Part shown: one piece after another, positions 26,732 to 35,477 of the stretch
Numbering within the stretch: the stretch's first letter is position 1
Layout: each line of letters opens with the position of its first letter
DNA from: JBMDXB01 sp048594975
GTDB lineage: Bacteria > Acidobacteriota > Vicinamibacteria > Vicinamibacterales > 2-12-FULL-66-21
Assembly: GCA_048594975.1 (NCBI GenBank)
Contig: JBMDXQ010000141.1
Coordinates: 1 to 64,000 of the forward strand
Length of the DNA stretch: 64,000 nucleotides
Direction of reading: 5' to 3'
Translations under genes and position numbers: made by a program
The notes under the pieces: model-generated
Database searches by the model: none
The model's input: only the letters and a program-made list of their open reading frames with translations
Told to the model about the DNA's origin: nothing

Positions 26732-28484
26732 CATCCGCCGCCCCGGCGATCTGCCGGCCTGGTTCCCGGCGTGGGCGAGCCGCCTCGCCGATCTCTTCTT
26801 CTCCGGGACCACCGCAGCCTTCGTCCTGCACGGGAACACCCACGACCTGTTCATGACCGCCAACGCGGACGCGCCGCGCTACGGCAGCCTCGCCGAGTTC
26901 CTCGCCGAGCAGCTGTTCGGGCGCTGGGCGCTCGTCCTGCACTACGACCTCGGACGCGGCCTGCGCGCACTGGCGGGTCGCGACGACCAGCGCCTCCGCG
27001 ACATGATTGCGCTCGCCAACCGGAAGCTCGGCGACCTGAGCGCTCTGCCGAAGGACCCGGCGGCGACCTTCGCGCTGCTCGATCGCTTCGTCAGGCACAA
27101 CATCCTCGCGCCGGACGAGGACCGGCTCAGCGTCGCGATGGTGATGGATCACGCGTCCTACGTCTTCCCCGCCGGCGAACCGGGGCGCCTGAGCGTCCAG
27201 GCGTCGTCGCACCTGGTGGCGATGCTGAACTGGGCCGTCAGCCCGCACGTGAAGCGCTTGAACATGGCGTTCGTCGTCATCGACGAGAAGCTCGCGGACC
27301 TGAGCGACCGGCTGACCGGCAACCCGCACGTCGCGACCATCGAGATCCCCTTGCCTGACGAGGTCGAGCGCGAGCGGTTCCTGCGCGCGGCGGTGGAAGA
27401 AGGCGCGTTCGCCGGGTTCTCGGACTTCGGAGCGCCGGAGCTCGCGGCGTTGACCGCCGGCATCTCGCTCACCGACCTGAACGTCCTCGTGCGCTCGGCA
27501 CGCGAGAGCGGCAAGCGGCTGGACGCGGGGACGTTCCGCGGGCTGAAGAAGCGGCTGCTCGAGCGCCAGGGCGGCGGCCTGCTCGAGTTCGTCGAGCCGA
27601 GGTGGACGCTCGATACCGTGGTCGGCCACGAGGCGGCGAAAGCCCGGCTGCGCGAGGACGCGGCGCTGCTGAAGCGCGGCGCGCTGGACGCGCTGCCGAT
27701 GGGATATCTGGTGTGCGGCCCGGTGGGGACCGGCAAGACCTTCCTCGCGCAGTGCGTTTGCGGCGAATTCGGAGCGCCCTGCGTGATCCTCAAGAACTTC
27801 CGCTCGAAGTACGTCGGCGAGACGGAAGGGAACCTCGAACGGGTGCTGTCAGTGCTCCGCGCGATGGGCCCGGTGGTGGTCGTGGTGGACGAGGCGGACG
27901 CGGCGCTCGGCAGCCGTGAGGCAGAGGGGGACTCGGGCACCTCCAGCCGCGTGTTCGCGATGATTGCGGCGCAAATGGGCGACACGCGCTACCGCGGTCG
28001 CATCATCTGGATGCTGCTCACCGCCCGTCCCGATCTGGTGCCCATCGACCTGAAGCGGCAGGGGCGGGCCGAGATCCACATCCCGCTCTTCTACCCGACC
28101 GACGAGGACGAGATCCGCGAGATGTTCGTCATCATGGCGAAGAAGCTCGGGTCGCGGCTGGCGCCGCAGGACGTGCCTGCGGTCCCCCAGCGCGGGCACC
28201 TGTCCGGCGCCGACATCGAGGGCATGGTCGGGCGGGCGTGGCGCACGTCGCTGCTCCGCGGCCACGACCGCGTGACGAAGGAGGCGCTCTCCGCCGTCGT
28301 CGAGCAGTTCATGCCCTCGACCCAGGGGCTCGAGCGCGAGCTGCAGGAAACGGCGGCAATCCTCGAGTGCACCGACCGGCAATTCCTGCCGGAGACGATC
28401 GTGGCGAAGCTCAAGGCGGCCGGCGGGCGTTCGCAGCTGCAGGCGCGGCTGACCGCCATCCGGCAACTGGTACGCGAACTCTGA
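26721..28484 (+). CDS. Two-domain AAA ATPase, first domain degenerate, second active
   Basis: 587 residues. The N-terminal half (about 1-270) looks like an AAA module without a P-loop: AAFVLHGNTHDLF occupies the Walker A position, while FVVIDEKLADLSDRL and a small helical lid (LAALTAGISLTDLNVLVRSA) remain. The second module (about 290-540) is complete: Walker A GPVGTGKTF (about residue 333), pore-loop-like SKYVGETEGNLERVL, Walker B VVVVDEADAALGSR (about 390), sensor LLTARPDL, and the lid GHLSGADIEGMVGRAWRTSL. The SKYVGE..G pattern is typical of classical AAA remodelling ATPases (Ycf46, Vps4, Cdc48 relatives). It likely remodels a partner in this operon, PspA being the obvious candidate. Confidence 0.85.
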   Translation: MTRDIRRPGDLPAWFPAWASRLADLFFSGTTAAFVLHGNTHDLFMTANADAPRYGSLAEFLAEQLFGRWALVLHYDLGRGLRALAGRDDQRLRDMIALANRKLGDLSALPKDPAATFALLDRFVRHNILAPDEDRLSVAMVMDHASYVFPAGEPGRLSVQASSHLVAMLNWAVSPHVKRLNMAFVVIDEKLADLSDRLTGNPHVATIEIPLPDEVERERFLRAAVEEGAFAGFSDFGAPELAALTAGISLTDLNVLVRSARESGKRLDAGTFRGLKKRLLERQGGGLLEFVEPRWTLDTVVGHEAAKARLREDAALLKRGALDALPMGYLVCGPVGTGKTFLAQCVCGEFGAPCVILKNFRSKYVGETEGNLERVLSVLRAMGPVVVVVDEADAALGSREAEGDSGTSSRVFAMIAAQMGDTRYRGRIIWMLLTARPDLVPIDLKRQGRAEIHIPLFYPTDEDEIREMFVIMAKKLGSRLAPQDVPAVPQRGHLSGADIEGMVGRAWRTSLLRGHDRVTKEALSAVVEQFMPSTQGLERELQETAAILECTDRQFLPETIVAKLKAAGGRSQLQARLTAIRQLVREL

Positions 28485-28499
28485 ATGCGAGGAGGCAAC

Positions 28500-28793
28500 G
28501 TGGCTCGGACGAGTTGGTTCGACGAATCGGCACAGCAGCCGCTCATCCAGGAACAGGTCAACCGGCTGGAGTCCTTCACCAGCGCGCTGGCCGACGGCGT
28601 GGTCACCAAACAGGAGCTCGACGGACAGGAACAGCGGATGGTCGCGGCGATGAAGACGCTCGAGCCGGAGCTGAACGACGACCTGCACGGGAAGGTGACG
28701 AAGGTGCTCGTCGAGTTGAGCGCCTACAACATCATGCGTCTGCTGCACGAGCTGCGCGCCGAGCACGCGCGGCGTGCCTTCGGGTCGGCCTGA
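28500..28793 (+). CDS. Small helical protein, last gene of the PspA-ABC-AAA run
   Basis: 97 residues from GTG 28,500, which sits 5 bases after AGGAGG; an upstream ATG at 28,485 is less well placed. It is helical and charged (QEQVNRLESFTSALADGVVT, MKTLEPELNDDLHGKVTKVL, LSAYNIMRLLHELRAEHARR), with no signal peptide or membrane helix. It is a likely cytoplasmic accessory or regulatory subunit. Not a family I recognise. It lies 15 bases after the AAA gene and closes the operon. Confidence 0.65.
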   Translation: MARTSWFDESAQQPLIQEQVNRLESFTSALADGVVTKQELDGQEQRMVAAMKTLEPELNDDLHGKVTKVLVELSAYNIMRLLHELRAEHARRAFGSA

Positions 28794-28875
28794 CCCGCAG
28801 CGGCGTTCGGGTCGGAAAAGAGGAGCAGGGGCGGCTCGGAACAGGAGCGCGGAGAACGGATCCAGGCTTGGTGTG

Positions 28876-29100
28876 ATTCGACGCGCTGCATCGTGTTCCA
28901 GGTCTATCGCGACGGCGCGTGGCTGATGGACGTCGCCTCGGGTCGGATGCGACGCGTCCTCGACGATCCCACGCCGAGGAGTTCGCGTGGTCGCCCGACA
29001 GCCGGCGCATCATCTACCACGAGAAGTCCCCTCGACCGCCCGTTGGGAGCTGGACGCCGGCAGCTGTCACCCGGCGTTGTTGGGTGCCTGCTCGTCGTTC
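28876..29100 (+). pseudogene. TolB-like beta-propeller remnant
   Basis: CIVFQVYRDGAWLMDVASGR...MRRVLDDP in one frame continues as AEEFAWSPDSRRIIYHEKS in the next. Together these make one to two TolB/WD40-type blades (..L.DVASG..R.L...EFAWSPDSRRI.Y). A single-base slip near 28,975 separates the halves, and both ends of the gene are missing. It is a fragment of a lost propeller protein. Confidence 0.5.
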
Positions 29101-29184
29101 CCCACCGGCGCGTCAGCGCAGCGGGAAGAACTTGACTCGGAGACATCGCGGCGGCACGATGCGGGCCGAAGCGAGGCTCTCATC

Positions 29185-30087
29185 ATGGCAAACCAGACCG
29201 TCGATCGCCGCGAGTTCATCGGCCGTTCGGCCGCGCTGCTCGGCGCGACCCTCCTGACACGCCCGGGCGAGGCCGCCGCCGCCCGCCGTGCAGCCACGGA
29301 CGTCGTGCCGCTCGGCAAGACCGGCGTGAACATCTGCCGCCTCGGGTTCGGCACGGGCAGCACCGGCGGCAGCGTCCAGCGCGGGCTGACGCAGGAAGGA
29401 TTCTCGCGGCTGATCCGCTACGCCTACGACCAGGGCGTCACCTACATCGACACCGCCGACAACTACCGCACGCACCAGATGATCCGCCAGGCGATCAAAG
29501 GCCTGCCGCGCGAGCGGCTGTTCATCCAGACGAAGATGCCGTGGCACAAGCCGCCGTTCACCGAGACGCCGCTGCAGGAGATCGATCGCTACCGCCAGGA
29601 ACTCGGGGTCGACTACATCGACAGCCTGCTCATCCACTGTGCCACGCGATCGACGTGGCCCGACGACCTGAAGCGGATGATGGACGCGTTCTCCGAGGCG
29701 AAGGAACGGAAGCTCATTCGCCTCAAGGGCGTGTCGTGCCACGGCCTGCCGGCGCTGACGCGCGCGACGACGGAGGACTGGGTGGACGTCCATCTGGCGC
29801 GCGTCAACCCGCAGGCGCACCACATGGACGGCGCAGACGGCACCTACGGCGAGCGCGGCGATTTCAAGGCCGCCACCGCCGAGATCCGCGGGATGCACCG
29901 CAAGGGGCGCGGCGTGATCGGGATGAAGATGATCGGCAACGGCGACTTCACCAGCCCGCAGGATCGGGAAAAGGCGATCCGCTACGCGATGACATGCGGC
30001 TTCGTGGACGCGATCGTCGTCGGCTTCGCCAGCCCGGCGGAGGTGGACGAGGCTATCGCGCGCATGAACGCTGCCCTGCGCACGTAG
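29185..30087 (+). CDS. Aldo/keto reductase with Tat-type signal
   Basis: 300 residues from ATG 29,185. The N-terminus DRREFIGRSAALLGATLL is a twin-arginine signal, so the enzyme is exported folded or membrane-anchored. The AKR barrel follows: VPLGKTGVNICRLGFGTGST, then the catalytic set Asp in TYIDTADNY, Tyr in the same motif, Lys in IQTKMPW and His in SLLIHCA. The cofactor-binding end (MTCGFVDAIVVGFASPAEVD) is present. It is probably an oxidoreductase of a carbonyl or sugar substrate; Tat-exported AKRs in acidobacteria are common but uncharacterised. It faces the DUF1206 gene tail to tail. Confidence 0.85.
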   Translation: MANQTVDRREFIGRSAALLGATLLTRPGEAAAARRAATDVVPLGKTGVNICRLGFGTGSTGGSVQRGLTQEGFSRLIRYAYDQGVTYIDTADNYRTHQMIRQAIKGLPRERLFIQTKMPWHKPPFTETPLQEIDRYRQELGVDYIDSLLIHCATRSTWPDDLKRMMDAFSEAKERKLIRLKGVSCHGLPALTRATTEDWVDVHLARVNPQAHHMDGADGTYGERGDFKAATAEIRGMHRKGRGVIGMKMIGNGDFTSPQDREKAIRYAMTCGFVDAIVVGFASPAEVDEAIARMNAALRT

Positions 30088-30104
30088 GTATGCGCCCGTA
30101 AAAC

Positions 30105-30243
30105 TCCCAAACCAGCGCGCGGGGTGTACGGAGCAGGACGGTGCAGGGTGCCGGTGCACAGTGCCGGTGCGGTGCAGCAGCACGCGGCACTCTGCACCGT
30201 ACACCGTGCACCAGCACGCGCACTCTGCGTGCACTCGCCGGCA
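30105..30243. terminator. GTGCA-rich inverted-repeat region between convergent genes
   Basis: About 140 bases packed with GGTGCA/TGCACC and GTGCCG/CGGCAC units (e.g. GACGGTGCAG on the left, CTGCACCGTACACC on the right). These can fold into a long imperfect hairpin. It lies between the stops of two convergent genes, which fits a bidirectional terminator, although there is no T-run. It could also be a dispersed repeat. Confidence 0.4.
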
Positions 30244-31023
30244 CTAGACCACCGGTCGGATCCGCCTCCACCGCGCGTGCACCGCCTGGTCGACCGCGTA
30301 GGCGACCAGGCCGGCGGCAATGGCAGCGAGAATCCAGGGGCCGGCGACGCCGGTCAACTCGAGGATCGATTCGCGCGTCCCCTGCGCCTCCGAGGGATCG
30401 TGCTGGAGCGCCGCCCGCACCAGGAAGAAGCCGAGCGTGGCGATGATCACCCCGCGCGCGCCGATGCCAAAGCGGCTCACCCCGATTGCCGGCCGCCGCC
30501 AGCCCGCCGGGATCGCCGAGTAGTCGACCGTGCGATCCACCTCGCCCGTCACCCCGCGGACGAACTCCGACGCCCCGTAGATCGCCACGATCGCCCCGGC
30601 GATGCCGACGAGCCATTCCCCCATCGGCCAGTCCATCACGCGCGCCGTCCACAGCTCGGCCTCGTTGCCGCTCGACCCGCGCAACCCCCGGGCGAGCCGG
30701 AACGCCTCGATCCCCAGCGCGCCGTAGACGATGCCGCGGACGCTGTTGCCGATGCGGGTGACCAGACCTCCGAACCGCGCGCCGTTGCGGTCCGGGTCGA
30801 TGATCGAGTCGGTGAGGCGCCACACCGCATACCCGCACAGGCCGGCGGCGAGGACGAAGAGAAGCGTGTTACCCATCGGCTGCGAGAGGATGACGCGCAG
30901 CGCGCCGCTGGTGTCGGTGATGCGCCCGCCACGATTAGCGGCGGCGGCGATGGCGAGGGTGCCGACGATGCCGTAGATCAGCGCCTTCGAGGCATATCCG
31001 AGACGCGCGAGCGGCTCGATCAT
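30244..31023 (-). CDS. DUF1206 membrane protein
   Basis: 259 residues with six predicted helices arranged as three repeats of a two-helix unit. Each starts with a G.a.rg...g..G pattern: LARLGYASKALIYGIVGTLA; VTRIGNSVRGIVYGALGIEA; VSRFGIGARGVIIATLGFFL. This threefold repeat is the hallmark of DUF1206. The three helix pairs are about 85 residues apart. Function unknown in the family; it acts in the inner membrane. No operon partner. Confidence 0.85.
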   Translation of the reverse strand: MIEPLARLGYASKALIYGIVGTLAIAAAANRGGRITDTSGALRVILSQPMGNTLLFVLAAGLCGYAVWRLTDSIIDPDRNGARFGGLVTRIGNSVRGIVYGALGIEAFRLARGLRGSSGNEAELWTARVMDWPMGEWLVGIAGAIVAIYGASEFVRGVTGEVDRTVDYSAIPAGWRRPAIGVSRFGIGARGVIIATLGFFLVRAALQHDPSEAQGTRESILELTGVAGPWILAAIAAGLVAYAVDQAVHARWRRIRPVV

Positions 31024-31071
31024 GCGCGCTCGATGTGCACGCCGCGTTCCAACTCACGATCGACGGACGCT

Positions 31072-31963
31072 TTACCTCGGCTGTTTCGCGTCGAGTTCCG
31101 CCGCCACCGCCGCAATGTGTCTGTTGAACTCCTCCGGCTTCTCCAGCATCGGGTAGTGGCCGGTGTGCGGCATGACAATGGCGTCGAAGTCGGCGATCAC
31201 CTTCCGAACCGCGGCGACGTTTGTGGGATAGAGGTCGCCGTTGATCGCGCGGACCGGGACCTTCAGGCCGCGTGCTGAGGCCGCCGAGTCGTAGCTGACA
31301 AACGCGCTCAGCATCGAATACGCGACGGGTGCCGGGGTCTTCAGCATCCGTTCCTCGGTGTGGCGCACGAGCGCCGGGTCCGCGTCGGCGTGGAACAGCG
31401 CCTTCACCATCGTCTTCAGCGCACCTCGATAGTCGGCGCGAAAGGCTTCCGCGCGCTTCTTCAGGAACGCTTCGCGCTCGCGGGCGACCTCGCCCTCGGC
31501 AGTCACGGCGAGATCCTGGAAGTATCGATGCCGACCACACCGATCGCGCGCTGCCCGAGCAGCCGCGCAGCCTCGAGCGCGGCCGGGCCGCCGAGCGAGT
31601 TGCCGAACAGGATCACCCGCTCCAGGCGCTCGGCGTCGGCGACCGCCTTGATGTCCGCGCCGAAGCCAGGCACTGTGTACGCGGTACGATTCGCACCGGA
31701 CTCACCGTGCCCGGCGAGGTCCACCGCCAGCACCCGGTACGGCGGCGCAAACGCCCGCAGCTGACCGTCGTAGAACGTGCGGTCGGCCATGCCGCCGTGC
31801 ACGAACAACAACGCGGTCCTGCCAGTCCCGGGGTGGAATACACGATTTCCACGCCGTCAGGAGCCCGGCAGGTTTTTCGTTCGAACGGAGCATGGGCGAC
31901 AGCCATTGCGGACAGCACGAACAGCAGAAGGCCGGCCAGCGCCGGATATCGATGCGGGGGCAT
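31072..31963 (-). pseudogene. Secreted alpha/beta hydrolase split over three frames
   Basis: The Met at 31,963 starts a signal peptide (YPALAGLLLFVLSAMAVAHA). After STPGLAG the frame shifts near 31,822 to LLFVHGGMADRTFYDGQLRA, which contains the nucleophile elbow FGNSLGGP and the oxyanion HGG. It shifts again near 31,515 to TAEGEVAREREAFLKKRAEA, with the acid in INGDLYPTN and the His in PHTGHYPML (end 31,072). Ser, Asp and His are all present in the combined protein, so only two small indels break it. It is either recent decay or sequence error. Original length about 296 residues; substrate unknown. Confidence 0.75.
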
Positions 31964-32157
31964 TCCCGGGAGCTCCTTTCGGACCCTGCCGGTCCCCGCC
32001 ATTCTCGCTCCGGGGCCGCCCCCGCCGGTAGCAGCCCTCGTCCGTGCGTCGCTCGACCACAGGCGCCGAGCGCCCGGCCGGATGGCGGACGCGTGCCGGC
32101 CGTTCGCGGCACGCGGTGCCGGCTGCGCTTTTCAGCGCCTGCGAGTATGATCACGTC

Positions 32158-32514
32158 GTGGCGTTCACGATTGGGAAGGCAATCACGATCAAGGGAACGG
32201 TGCACGCGGCCGAGCCCCTTGCGATCAACGGCAACATCACCGGCGACGTGTTCGTGGGCGAGCACGACCTGACGATCGAGGCGGACGGTCGCGTCGACGG
32301 TACGCTGACGGGCAGGCAGATCAACGTCCTCGGCGCGGTGAACGGCCGGCTGGTGGCGACCGACGTGGTGCGGCTGGGGGAGCGGGCGACGGTGACAGCA
32401 GATATCGCCGCCCCGAAGACCGCGATCCGCGAGGGTGCAAGGTTCAAGGGCCGCGTCGAGCCGGCACGGGCCGAGGCCGCGGCGCGGGTCGCCGCCTACA
32501 GGCAGGGTTCCTGA
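32158..32514 (+). CDS. Bactofilin (polymer-forming cytoskeletal protein)
   Basis: 118 residues from GTG 32,158, where family similarity begins (FTIGKAITIKGTVHAAEPLA). A right-handed beta-helix of short repeats follows: INGNITGDVFVGEHDLTIEA, DGRVDGTLTGRQINVLGAVN, GRLVATDVVRLGERATVTAD. The length and repeat period match bactofilins (DUF583), which polymerise without nucleotide into filaments on the inner membrane. The 3' end overlaps the opposite gene by about 19 bases. Confidence 0.85.
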   Translation: MAFTIGKAITIKGTVHAAEPLAINGNITGDVFVGEHDLTIEADGRVDGTLTGRQINVLGAVNGRLVATDVVRLGERATVTADIAAPKTAIREGARFKGRVEPARAEAAARVAAYRQGS

Positions 32515-32891
32515 GCGCTGCGCGCCGCCCGCAGCGCCCGGCGAATCGCCTCGACCAGCGCCTCGGGGTCGTCCTGCATCCGCCCGTTCATGACCACCAT
32601 CGGGACATGCGCCGGCACACCGCCGGTCATCGGCTCCTCGTCCTGCTCGCCGACGACGATGAGATCCGGCTTCAGCTGCGGCACCACCCGGAGCGCGTGA
32701 TCGACGTTCGCGGCAGTGGTCACGGCGAAGCGCAGCTTGGCCAGGATGGCCTCCGAGCGCTCCATCACGGCCGGCTCTTCGCCGACGAGCATCACCAGCG
32801 GCGCGAACCCCTCGCGGTCGCCGGCGCGGCGGCCGCCGCGCGCGACACGGCGCCGATCGGGGCCCCGCCGCATCTCGATGATCCGCGCCAT
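32496..32891 (-). CDS. Receiver-like protein with basic N-terminus
   Basis: 131 residues from ATG 32,891. An arginine-rich start (EMRRGPDRRRVARGGRRAGD) leads into a CheY-like fold: PLVMLVGEEPAVMERSEAIL, KLRFAVTTAANVDHALRVVP, KPDLIVVGEQDEE and MVVMNGRMQDDPEALVEAIR. At the phosphoacceptor strand the usual Asp is not obvious (DLIVVGEQ), so it may be a pseudo-receiver. There is no output domain. It is convergent with the bactofilin gene, overlapping its end. Confidence 0.6.
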   Translation of the reverse strand: MARIIEMRRGPDRRRVARGGRRAGDREGFAPLVMLVGEEPAVMERSEAILAKLRFAVTTAANVDHALRVVPQLKPDLIVVGEQDEEPMTGGVPAHVPMVVMNGRMQDDPEALVEAIRRALRAARSAQEPCL

Positions 32892-33010
32892 CGCGCGAAC
32901 GATACCACAGGGGCTGCTGAGGTGTGTCAATTCGGCATCCGGCATCCGGCATTCCGACAGCGCTAACCAGGACCCACCCCGAAACGTATTAGTCGACGCG
33001 GGGAGGTTTC

Positions 33011-35425
33011 ATGCCGTCCATCATCCTTCGGGACACGCGCCAGGCGGCGCGCATGCTGTTCCACCACCCGGGCTTCGCGGCCGTCGCCATCCTGACCTTC
33101 GCACTGGGGATCGGCGTGAACGCTGCCGTGTTTGCCGTGCTCAACGGCGTCCTGCTGCGCCCGTTGCCCTACCCCGAGCCGGATCGCATCACGATGATCT
33201 GGATGGACAACCGGCGGCAGGGCATCAGGGAGGACATCACCTCCTACCCGACCTACCGTGACTGGAAGGAACAGAGCCGCTCCTACGAGCACATGGCGGC
33301 GTTCGCCAACTTCTCGTTCACGCTGACCGGCGCCGATGAGCCCGAGCGGCTGGTCGGGGCGCAGGCGACCGCCAGTTTCTTCGACGTGCTCGCCGTCCGT
33401 CCGATCGCCGGCCAGGTGTTCACGGAGGCGCACGAAGTCCCGGGCCGCGACCGTGTCGTGGTGATCTCGGAAGGACTCTGGCAGCGGCGCTTCGGCGGGG
33501 CTGCCGACGTGGTGGGCCGGACGATCACGCTCAACGGTCAGCCGTTCGAGATCGTCGGCGTGATGCCGCGTGCGCTGGCGGTCCCGCGGCGGGCGGAGAT
33601 CTGGAAGCCGCTGGCGCCGTCCGAGCAGGCGCGCAGCGCGCGCGGCGGGTTCTGGCTTCCGGTGATCGGGCGGCTCAAGCCCGGCGTTTCCGCCGAACAG
33701 GCCCAGGCGGAGATGAGCGGCATCGCGGCGCGGCTGGAGCAGAGCTACGACGTTCTCAAGGGCTTCGGCGCCTACGTGGTGCCGCTGCATCGCCAGATCG
33801 TCGGCGACATCGAGCGGACGCTGCTCCTGCTCATGGCGGCAGTCGGCTTCGTGCTCCTCATCGCGTGCGCCAACCTGGCCAACCTGGTGCTCGGACGCAC
33901 GGCAGCGCGGCACAAGGAACTCGCGGTGCGCACCGCCCTCGGCGCGCGCCGGGGGCGCCTCGCCGCGCAGATCGTCACGGAGACGATGCTCCTCGCGCTC
34001 GTCGGGAGCGTCGTGGGCGTGCTGCTCGCGTACTGGGCCGCGCAGTTCCTCCTGGCGATCGCCGGTGACAGCATCCCGCGCCCCGAGATGATCCGGATCG
34101 ACTGGCGCGTGATGGCCTTCGCGTTGCTCGTCGCCGTGCTCGCCGCGCTGCTCGCCGGACTGGTCCCGGCCCTCCAGGCGTCGCGCGCCGACGTCGTCGA
34201 GCACCTGCGCGAGGGTGGTCGCGAGGGCGGCACGCCGGCGAGTCGCCGGATGCGGAGCGCGCTCGTTGCCGCGGAGGTGGCGCTGGCGTTCGTGCTGCTG
34301 GTGGGCGCAGGCCTGCTGGTGCGCACGCTCTGGAGCATGCAGCATGTCGATCGCGGCTTCCGGCCCGATCGGGTCGCGATGGCGACCCTCTCGCTGCCCT
34401 CGGTGCGCTACGCGGGACCTCCCGAGGTGCTCGGCTTCTACTCGCGGCTGCTCGAACGCGTGCGCGCGCTGCCCGGCGTTGAATCGGCGGCCACGGGCTC
34501 GGGGGTGCTGCTGCCGATGCTCGCGAACTCCGGCACGTTCTCGATCGAAGGCAAGCCGCTCCCGCCCGAGGAGCAGCGGATCGAATATCCCGTGGAGGTG
34601 GTGTCGCCCGGCTACTTCGAGACGCTGGGTTACTCGGTCGCCAGCGGACGGTCCTTCACGGCACAGGACACCAGCGACGGGCCGCGCGTGGTGGTCATCA
34701 ACGAGACGCTGGCGCGCATCGGCTGGCCCGGGCAGGACCCGATCGGCCGGCGGCTGCGGCCCGGCGACGAGTCGTCGCGCGCGCCCTGGCTGACGGTGGT
34801 CGGCGTCGTGCGTGACGTGCGGCGCGGCGACCTTCGTGGAAGCGTGCGCCCCGAGGTGTACGCGTGCGCGCTGCAGATGCCGCCGCGGACCCAGCTGGTG
34901 CTCGCGCGCACCTCCGGGGATCCCTCGTCATTGCTGCCCTCGCTGCGCGCGGCGGTGCGCGAGATCGATCCGCAGATCCCGGTGTTCAACGCCGGCACGC
35001 TCGCCGACGAGTTCGCCGAGACGCTGACGCCGTCGCGGTTCCGCGCGCTGCTGCTCGGCGGCTTTGCCGTCCTTGCCCTGCTGCTCGCCAGCATCGGCAT
35101 TTACGGCGTGACGGCGCACGCGGTGAGCCAGCGTACCCACGAGGTCGGCGTCCGGATGGCGCTCGGCGCCCGCGGCCGCGACGTGGTCGGGCTGATGATG
35201 GCGCAGCACCTGCGCCCCGCGCTTGTCGGCCTCGCGGCCGGCATCGCGGCTGCCCTGGCGATGAGCCGGTTCGTGGCGAGCCTGGTGTACGGCGTCGGCA
35301 CCCGCGACGTCACGACCTTCCTGCTGATGGGCGCCGTGCTGCTGATCGTGGCCGCCGCGGCCTGCTGGATCCCGGCTCGCCGCGCCACTCGCGTCGATCC
35401 TGTTGTGGCTCTGCGGACTGAATAG
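33011..35425 (+). CDS. ADOP-family MacB/FtsX permease, intact
   Basis: 804 residues after a GGGAGG ribosome site, full family length. Order: helix 1 (AAVAILTFALGIGVNAAVFA), first MacB periplasmic domain to about residue 250, FtsX block 1 (VLLIACANLANLVLGRTAAR, HKELAVRTALGARRGRL), helices 3-5 (VALAFVLLVGAGLLVRTLWS), second periplasmic domain, then FtsX block 2 (LLLASIGIYGVTAHAVSQRT, HEVGVRMALGARGRDVV) ending ATRVDPVVALRTE. No ATPase gene is adjacent, the usual 'orphan' state of these permeases. It is the only undamaged copy in the window and has no PadR partner. Confidence 0.92.
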   Translation: MPSIILRDTRQAARMLFHHPGFAAVAILTFALGIGVNAAVFAVLNGVLLRPLPYPEPDRITMIWMDNRRQGIREDITSYPTYRDWKEQSRSYEHMAAFANFSFTLTGADEPERLVGAQATASFFDVLAVRPIAGQVFTEAHEVPGRDRVVVISEGLWQRRFGGAADVVGRTITLNGQPFEIVGVMPRALAVPRRAEIWKPLAPSEQARSARGGFWLPVIGRLKPGVSAEQAQAEMSGIAARLEQSYDVLKGFGAYVVPLHRQIVGDIERTLLLLMAAVGFVLLIACANLANLVLGRTAARHKELAVRTALGARRGRLAAQIVTETMLLALVGSVVGVLLAYWAAQFLLAIAGDSIPRPEMIRIDWRVMAFALLVAVLAALLAGLVPALQASRADVVEHLREGGREGGTPASRRMRSALVAAEVALAFVLLVGAGLLVRTLWSMQHVDRGFRPDRVAMATLSLPSVRYAGPPEVLGFYSRLLERVRALPGVESAATGSGVLLPMLANSGTFSIEGKPLPPEEQRIEYPVEVVSPGYFETLGYSVASGRSFTAQDTSDGPRVVVINETLARIGWPGQDPIGRRLRPGDESSRAPWLTVVGVVRDVRRGDLRGSVRPEVYACALQMPPRTQLVLARTSGDPSSLLPSLRAAVREIDPQIPVFNAGTLADEFAETLTPSRFRALLLGGFAVLALLLASIGIYGVTAHAVSQRTHEVGVRMALGARGRDVVGLMMAQHLRPALVGLAAGIAAALAMSRFVASLVYGVGTRDVTTFLLMGAVLLIVAAAACWIPARRATRVDPVVALRTE

Positions 35426-35477
35426 CGTCAACTGCCAACCTGGAGGCTGGCGAGGGCCAGGAATGGGGCGTCAGCCG

